Part shown: piece by piece, positions 58,868-64,000 of the stretch
Position numbering within the stretch: the first letter of the stretch is position 1
Layout of the letters: each line of letters opens with the position of its first letter
Program-made: the position numbers and the translations under genes
Notes under the pieces: model-generated
Told to the model about the DNA's origin: nothing
The model's input: only the letters and a program-made list of their open reading frames with translations
Databases searched by the model: none
Assembly: GCF_020520425.1 (NCBI RefSeq)
Contig: NC_079492.1
Span: 113,495,157 to 113,559,156, forward strand
DNA: 64,000 nt
Direction: 5' to 3'
DNA from: Spinacia oleracea
Taxonomy: Eukaryota > Streptophyta > Magnoliopsida > Caryophyllales > Amaranthaceae

Positions 58868-60292
58868 TGTTAGGTTATGATTCATATGACAAAACATAAA
58901 TCATGCGGAAAAACCATAAAGCCAGGAAAGCATATTATTTACACATAATCATTAAGCATAGTTTAGATGCATACACTTTGTTGCGTGCCCTCCCTAGCTG
59001 CGCCCGAACCGAACAAGAACAAGTCTTTAGGACTCCAAGTGTCGTCACTCCGTAGATAGTCCACAGCACGTCCGGATCCGCCTTAAGCTTGACCAACTAG
59101 GATCGCCCTTAAGGTACTTAGAATTTTCGGCTATTGTAGGCAATTATATGACTGAATTTTTGCTCTCAAAAATCACTTTGAATACTTGAATACTTGATAT
59201 AAATTATGAGCCCTTAACTCATATTTATAGACCATGGAATAAGTAATCGAATCCTACTAGGATACGAATTAATTAAATTAGAATCCTAGTAGAATTCATA
59301 TTTAATTAATTTATCTTTTAGGATTAGGAATTTTAATCATTAAACAAATCCTATACTCTTTAGGTTTCGTATGTGAACACAAAATCTACACGAGCATGAC
59401 CCGCAAGCGTGTAGGCCATGCCCGCGCACAGCCCACACGGCCGCTCGGCCCACGCGAGCTACAAGCCCACGCGAGCTGCAGCAATGCTCGCAGCCCATTG
59501 CTGCGCGCGCTGCCATGGCCTGCTGGGCCTGGCCTTGCGCTGGGCCTGGCGTGGCCTTGGCTGTTCGTGTGGCGCGCTTGGCTTTCTGGGCGATGGCCAA
59601 GCTTCGTGCTGGGCCCTCGTCCGGCAGGCCTCGTCCGATGTTTATTCGTACGATACGCTTCCGATTAAATTCCCGGTTCCGGAATTCATTTCCGATACGA
59701 ACAATATTTAATATTTCCGATTCCGGAATTAATTTCCGTTTCGATCAAATATTTAATATTTCCGTGTTCGGAATTATTTTCCGATTTCGATAATATTTCC
59801 GATTCTGACAATATTTCCGTTTCCGACAATATTTCCGATTCCGGCAATATTTCCATTTCCGATAATATTTTCCGATACGTACCATGTTTCCGTTTCCGGC
59901 AACATCTACGACTTGGATAATATTTATATTTCCGATACGATCCATATTTCCGTTTCCGGCAATATCATCGTTTCCGGAGTATTCATTTCTTGCCTGTGAC
60001 GATCTTAGCTCCCACCGAAACCAAGATCCGTCGATTCCGAATAACCATAGATGGAGTATTTAATGCCATTAAATACTTGATCCGTTTACGTACTATTTGT
60101 GTGACCCTACGGGTTCAGTCAAGAGTAAGTTGTGGATTAATATCATTAAGTCCACTTGAACTGAAGCGGCCTCTAGCTAGGCATTCAGCTCACTTGATCT
60201 CACTGAATTATTAACTTGTTAATTAATACTGAACCGCACTTATTAGACTTAACATAGAATGCATACTTGGACCAAGGGCATTATTTCCTTCA
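58868..60292 (-). repeat. 5' LTR of element E
   Basis: 1425 bp, the same length as its partner; same GC-rich segment (59396-59650) and minisatellite (about 59690-59995). PBS is adjacent on the left. Confidence 0.92.
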
Positions 60293-60297
60293 AATCA

Positions 60298-60610
60298 CGT
60301 CTTTTGATAAATTGGTCAAAGTTTGTTGCACCTGACCATTTTTAAACAAATTTGGCTAAGTCACTAAAACTTATATTTCAAAGTCGTTTTTTCCCGGAAA
60401 ACTCCCAAGACCGGAAAAGGGAGAAAATTATCCACCTACACTAGCCAAATTACATTGAAACATTCATCCCTTTTATTAACGGTTAATAATATTGCACCAA
60501 ACAAATCGGTTGACATTGGTATTGCACTGAATAAATTGGTTGACATTCGATTAAACCGTTTTTCTTTTGCAGTAGTGCACTTTGTAATTTTACGTACTCT
60601 TAGGTTTCAA
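60298..60610. other. Sequence between elements E and F
   Basis: 313 bp. Continues the sequence interrupted by E at 49947, and carries two similar 'aa(c/t)aaat(c/t)ggttgacatt' segments near 60499-60548. No gene seen. Confidence 0.5.
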
Positions 60611-62719
60611 TGTTAAGGTTATAAACAATCAAATTGCATGCGGAATAAAGTATAAATTCTTAAATACAAATTAATTTACATGTAATAAATAGCCATAATT
60701 TAGTATACATATTATGTGATGCGTGCCTTCCCTAGCTGCTCCCGAACCAAACAAGAACAAGTACAGAGCTCCAAATGTCGCTCCTCCGTAGATAGTCCAC
60801 ATCACGTTCGGATCCGCCTTAGGTTCAACCAACTAGGATATTGTCTAAGGTATTATGCACCCGGGAACTCACTATAAGTGATAGGCAAGAAGATTAAATT
60901 TATTGAATTCAAGTTGTGTATTGTGTATAAATTTATGATCATGGATCATATATTTATAGGGAATAGAATAGTCATATCCTGCTAGAATTAGGATTACTAA
61001 AACCCTTAGATTTAGGATTTAAGTCATTCTCAAATTCTTAGTCTTTTAGGAAAATCCAAATACTTGAGTATTAGGATAGATATGCATAAAATTCTAAGTT
61101 TAAGTAGGATAAGGAAAACGGATAGCTTGTGGCCCAAGCTACTTTCCACGAAAGTAGCCTCGGCGCCCAAGCTACTTGTCGGGAAAGTAGCCTTGGCACC
61201 CAAGCTACCGTGCTGCCACACACGTTGCTGCATTGCCACGCACGCTGCCACGCCGCCCATGCCAAGGCTAGCAGGCCTCTCTCGGCGCTAGGCCTGGCGT
61301 TGGCGCTCGGCTTTGTGCTCAGCGCTGGCGTTGAGCTATGTGTCTGGTGCTGGCTTGTTGTGCCCCGTGGGCTTGTTCGTCAAGCGATGGGTTGGCTCGC
61401 TTGTTGGCCTGTCGCTCGTCGTGCTTCCGATTCGTTTTTCGATTCCGGAATTCATTTCCGATTCGGACAATTTACGTTTCCGATAATATTCCGACAATAT
61501 TTTCCGAACTCGACAATATTTCCAATTCCGGTAATATTTCTATTTCCAGCAATATTTCCGATTCCAGCAATATTTCTATTTCCGTTAATATTTTCCGAAA
61601 CGAACAATATTTCTGTTTCCGGTAATATCTTCGATTTCGATAATATTTATATTTCCGTCATGAACCATATTTCCGTTTCTGGCAAATATTTTTTCTTTGC
61701 CTTTTGATGATTTTAGCTCCCACTGGAACTAACATCCATCAATTTCGAATGTCCATAATTAGAGTATTTACTGAGTAAGTTGTGGCATTAATATTATTAA
61801 TTCCACTTGAACTGAAGCGGCCTCTAGCTAGGCATTCAGATCACTTGATCTCACTAAATAAGTAACTTGTTTAATTAATAATGAACAGAATTTATTAGAC
61901 TTAGCATTAAGTGCAAACTTGGACCAAGGGTATTATTTCCTCCAGTCTCCCACTTTCCTTAGGGACAAGTGTGCATTTCCTAATTCCTTTGTCGCTTGAT
62001 GCCTTCTTATGAACATAACGTAAGAGTAGTCATCTTATTATGTGAAGAGGTATTTCTCGGTGTCAGAGTTCAACTGATCAAATAAACAGATAATCATAGC
62101 GTATGATTCATCTGAGCACGGCCACGCATTTTACAGTTTGTAGCTCCCCGAGTGGCCTTGTACAACTTTTGGCATCTCATCCCGATTTATGGGAGGATTA
62201 TTCCAATCTTGTGATCTTGCGGTTAGACTTTGTTTGATAGGTGATTACCTGAGCGTTGTCGTTATAGTCTCCTTTTATGGTGCGACGGTTGACAACTTCA
62301 AAGTAACCAGTTCTCAAACAAGTAATCTCAAATATATCACTCAGGTATTGAGGATTAGTGTCTAATAAGATAATTAAATTTACTTATGACAGATTTTCAT
62401 CTCTTACAGTAAAGTTTCATAGGTCTGTCCGATACTAGTCCTATCAAGTAAGTATCTATGAAAATGATTGCGACATTCCATGTCCACATAGTTCAAGAAA
62501 AAAACTACTAGTCATCTTGTATATTCTAGCCGTCTAGCGTTTTCTATGCGTTCACCTTTATAGAAAACTTCCGACCATGGACCATTTTCAACTTTTGACA
62601 TTCAAGTTCACTTGATAGGCATTTCTTAGTCACATGACTTGTCCTGACAGTCTATCTTGAATATATTGTCCAATTGAAAGGACTCTTCATTTAATACTAA
62701 ACAAAGATTAAATGGAATA
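60611..62719 (-). mobile_element. Element F: truncated older relative of element E
   Basis: One LTR (60611-61944, 1334 bp, TGTTAAGG...TCCTCCA) in the same orientation as E's, followed by the same purine-tract complement (gtctcccac) and about 770 bp of internal sequence homologous to 51373-52150. Homology stops at about 62719, where a LINE begins. The LTR is clearly diverged from E's and carries its own GC-rich and TTCCG segments. Its 5' part is missing or lies right of the window. Confidence 0.82.
61435..61690. repeat. TTCCG minisatellite in the F LTR
   Basis: Same 18-bp-type array as in E, more degenerate, with 'ccagcaatatttc' variants. Confidence 0.7.
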
Positions 62720-64000
62720 ATCTGAAATTAGACTCAAGAAAACTTTTCTTCTCTCTCAAGAAATGCTGTCGGCGCACGTTTAGGGTGTTCAGCTAACGTG
62801 AACCGTTTCGCCATTAATGGGAGGGAGGAAGAAGCTTCACTCTAACAAAACTAATCAGGAAGGTTTGCCATCTTCTTCTGGTAATCAAAATCGGTCGAAT
62901 AATGCCATGAGAGGGGTTGGGGGTCTGAACTCGACCTCTGGGTTGAATTCTGGGTTTCCCCCTTCAACTGGATTTCAAGCTGCTTCTTCTATGGAGATGT
63001 TACAGGAGACAACAGCGGCACGCATAAGGAGAGTAGCTCTTTCTCTTGAACGAAGTATTGAGAATCAAGCTAGAGGGGAGGAGATTGTTGATACCTCTAA
63101 TATAGATCCAAAATTCCTTCCTCATCCAAGTACTGGACCTGTCACTCGTGAGTTGCTTGAGGTGATTGCGGAGTATCAGAGAGCTTCTGGTCAGCATGCT
63201 CCAGTTAATCGGAGATTGGAGATGGAACAACCTGAGAAGCCTACGTCGTGGTCCTCTGTTGTTGCAGGGTCGAAACTTGCAGGTAAAGGAGTTCCTCTCT
63301 CTTTTATTGCTCCTGTTATTAAGGATGGAAAGAATGTGATTAAGTTGCAACCCTCAGAATTGGATAAATTGAATGAGCACTGGCAGCAATCTATTGTGTT
63401 GTATGTTGTAGGATATACCCCTACTATAGCTTCTTTGTCTAAGTATGTTGCTGCAAATTGGTCCTATGTGAGCATGCCTAAGATTTTTCTTCATGACGAT
63501 GGATATTTTGTGGTGAAATTCATGTCTATGGATGATAAGAATGCAGTGTTAGCAGATGGTCCTCACCTTTTCTTTGGCAAGGCCATGATTATTAAGCCAT
63601 GGAAGGCAAACTTTGATTTCTGTGAAGAAATTCTTAGGGTGATTCCCATTTGGGTGAAGTTCCCTAATCTTCCTCTCAATTGTTGGAGTTCTGACTCGTT
63701 GAGTAGGATAGGTAGCAGCTTGGGTGTTCCTTTATTTGCTGATGCTTGCACAACTAGACAGGACAGAATCTCTTTTGCCAGAGTTTTAATCGAAATGGAT
63801 GTCACTTTGGCATTGCCTGATTGTGTCTGGATAGAAGATGAGCTAGGTAAACTGATGAAACAACAGGTTGTTTATGATTGGACTCCCCCCTTTTGTAAAT
63901 CCTGCAACAAGGTGGGGCATGACTGTGCTAAGACAGCTCCTGTGAAACCAAAGCAGGTTGTGAAACCAAAGAGAGTTTGGGTGCAAAAGAAGGTTCAACC
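62720..64000 (+). mobile_element. L1-type LINE, 5' end, cut by window edge
   Basis: Starts where homology to element E ends, with a ~97-bp 5' UTR followed by ORF1. Inserted into element F, so younger than F. Confidence 0.75.
62817..64000 (+). CDS. LINE ORF1 protein (DUF4283 and zinc knuckle), partial at window end
   Basis: Open from ATG 62817 to the edge, 394 full codons and no stop. The N-terminal ~140 residues are polar (Ser/Asn/Gln-rich). At about 140-330 is a DUF4283-type domain: 'WSSVVAG', 'LYVVGYTP', 'WSYVSMPKIFLHDDGYFVVKF', 'IPIWVKFPNLPLNCWS'. Near 362-372 is a knuckle C-x2-C-x4-H with a shifted last Cys (CKSCNKVGHDC), then a Lys/Pro-rich tail. Such proteins bind the LINE RNA in the retrotransposition particle. 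It is intact as far as seen, unlike the other LINE in this window. Confidence 0.85.
   Translation, partial: MGGRKKLHSNKTNQEGLPSSSGNQNRSNNAMRGVGGLNSTSGLNSGFPPSTGFQAASSMEMLQETTAARIRRVALSLERSIENQARGEEIVDTSNIDPKFLPHPSTGPVTRELLEVIAEYQRASGQHAPVNRRLEMEQPEKPTSWSSVVAGSKLAGKGVPLSFIAPVIKDGKNVIKLQPSELDKLNEHWQQSIVLYVVGYTPTIASLSKYVAANWSYVSMPKIFLHDDGYFVVKFMSMDDKNAVLADGPHLFFGKAMIIKPWKANFDFCEEILRVIPIWVKFPNLPLNCWSSDSLSRIGSSLGVPLFADACTTRQDRISFARVLIEMDVTLALPDCVWIEDELGKLMKQQVVYDWTPPFCKSCNKVGHDCAKTAPVKPKQVVKPKRVWVQKKVQ

Larger units (their letters stand above)
49948..60292 (-). mobile_element. Element E: complete Ty1/copia LTR retrotransposon, reverse orientation, coding-dead
   Basis: Two 1425-bp LTRs (49948-51372 and 58868-60292) and a perfect 5-bp TSD aatca (49943-49947 and 60293-60297). 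Orientation is minus: next to the right LTR is a PBS (58853-58866) matching the initiator tRNA-Met 3' end except for one extra base, and next to the left LTR is a purine tract complement (gtctcccacttgtcc, 51373-51387). Equal LTR lengths and few differences suggest recent movement, yet the internal pol is riddled with stops, so it moved as a non-autonomous copy. Confidence 0.9.

Overview
This is plant nuclear DNA, almost certainly from a eudicot. It holds spliced genes with GT-AG introns, plant Ty3/gypsy and Ty1/copia LTR retrotransposons, L1-type LINEs, a small inverted-repeat element (MITE), a plant laccase and a SWR1-complex zinc-HIT gene. A Caryophyllales species such as a beet, spinach or goosefoot relative is my impression only; nothing here proves it. 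Roughly 90 % of the window is transposable-element sequence. Two ordinary host genes lie at 42.2-46.2 kb.

Left part (1-29 kb) is a nested stack. The oldest visible layers are a LINE (its 3' half at 27.2-29.0 kb) and a Reina-like Ty3/gypsy chromovirus (element C; pol pieces at 1-214, 11920-11977 and 24167-26955). Two members of one non-autonomous Ty3/gypsy family interrupt C's pol: A (215-11914, plus strand, TSD ccgca) and B (11978-24161, minus strand, TSD ggctg). Their insertion points are only 63 bp apart and the two are in inverted orientation. A third member, D (29272-41684, minus strand), sits about 0.5 kb upstream of the laccase.

Family A/B/D shares one architecture: LTR of about 1.47 kb, primer-binding site, leader, gag-protease polyprotein (about 989 codons, no reverse transcriptase, RNase H or integrase), and a convergent antisense gene. 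That gene has its own TATA box, one 190-196 bp intron and an AATAAA signal, and codes a plant-mobile-domain-like (DUF7745-like) protein. Next come a ladder of short covarying hairpins, a polypurine tract and the 3' LTR. A GC-rich double-hairpin module of about 58 bp recurs six times per full element at fixed places. The antisense gene is intact in B only; gag-pro is broken in all three copies.

Middle (41.7-47.6 kb): a six-exon laccase on the plus strand and a four-exon SWC6/SEF homologue on the minus strand converge. A 254-bp MITE sits in the SWC6 upstream region.

Right part (47.6-64 kb): an LTR-like AT-rich repeat, then element E (49948-60292), a complete but coding-dead Ty1/copia element in reverse orientation with 1425-bp LTRs and TSD aatca. 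E is followed by a truncated, older relative F (60611-about 62719) and by the 5' end of a LINE whose ORF1 is open to the window edge.

No tRNA, rRNA or CRISPR was seen. The best candidates for undescribed biology are the recurrent double-hairpin module, the covarying hairpin ladder, and the two-unit convergent layout of the A/B/D family.
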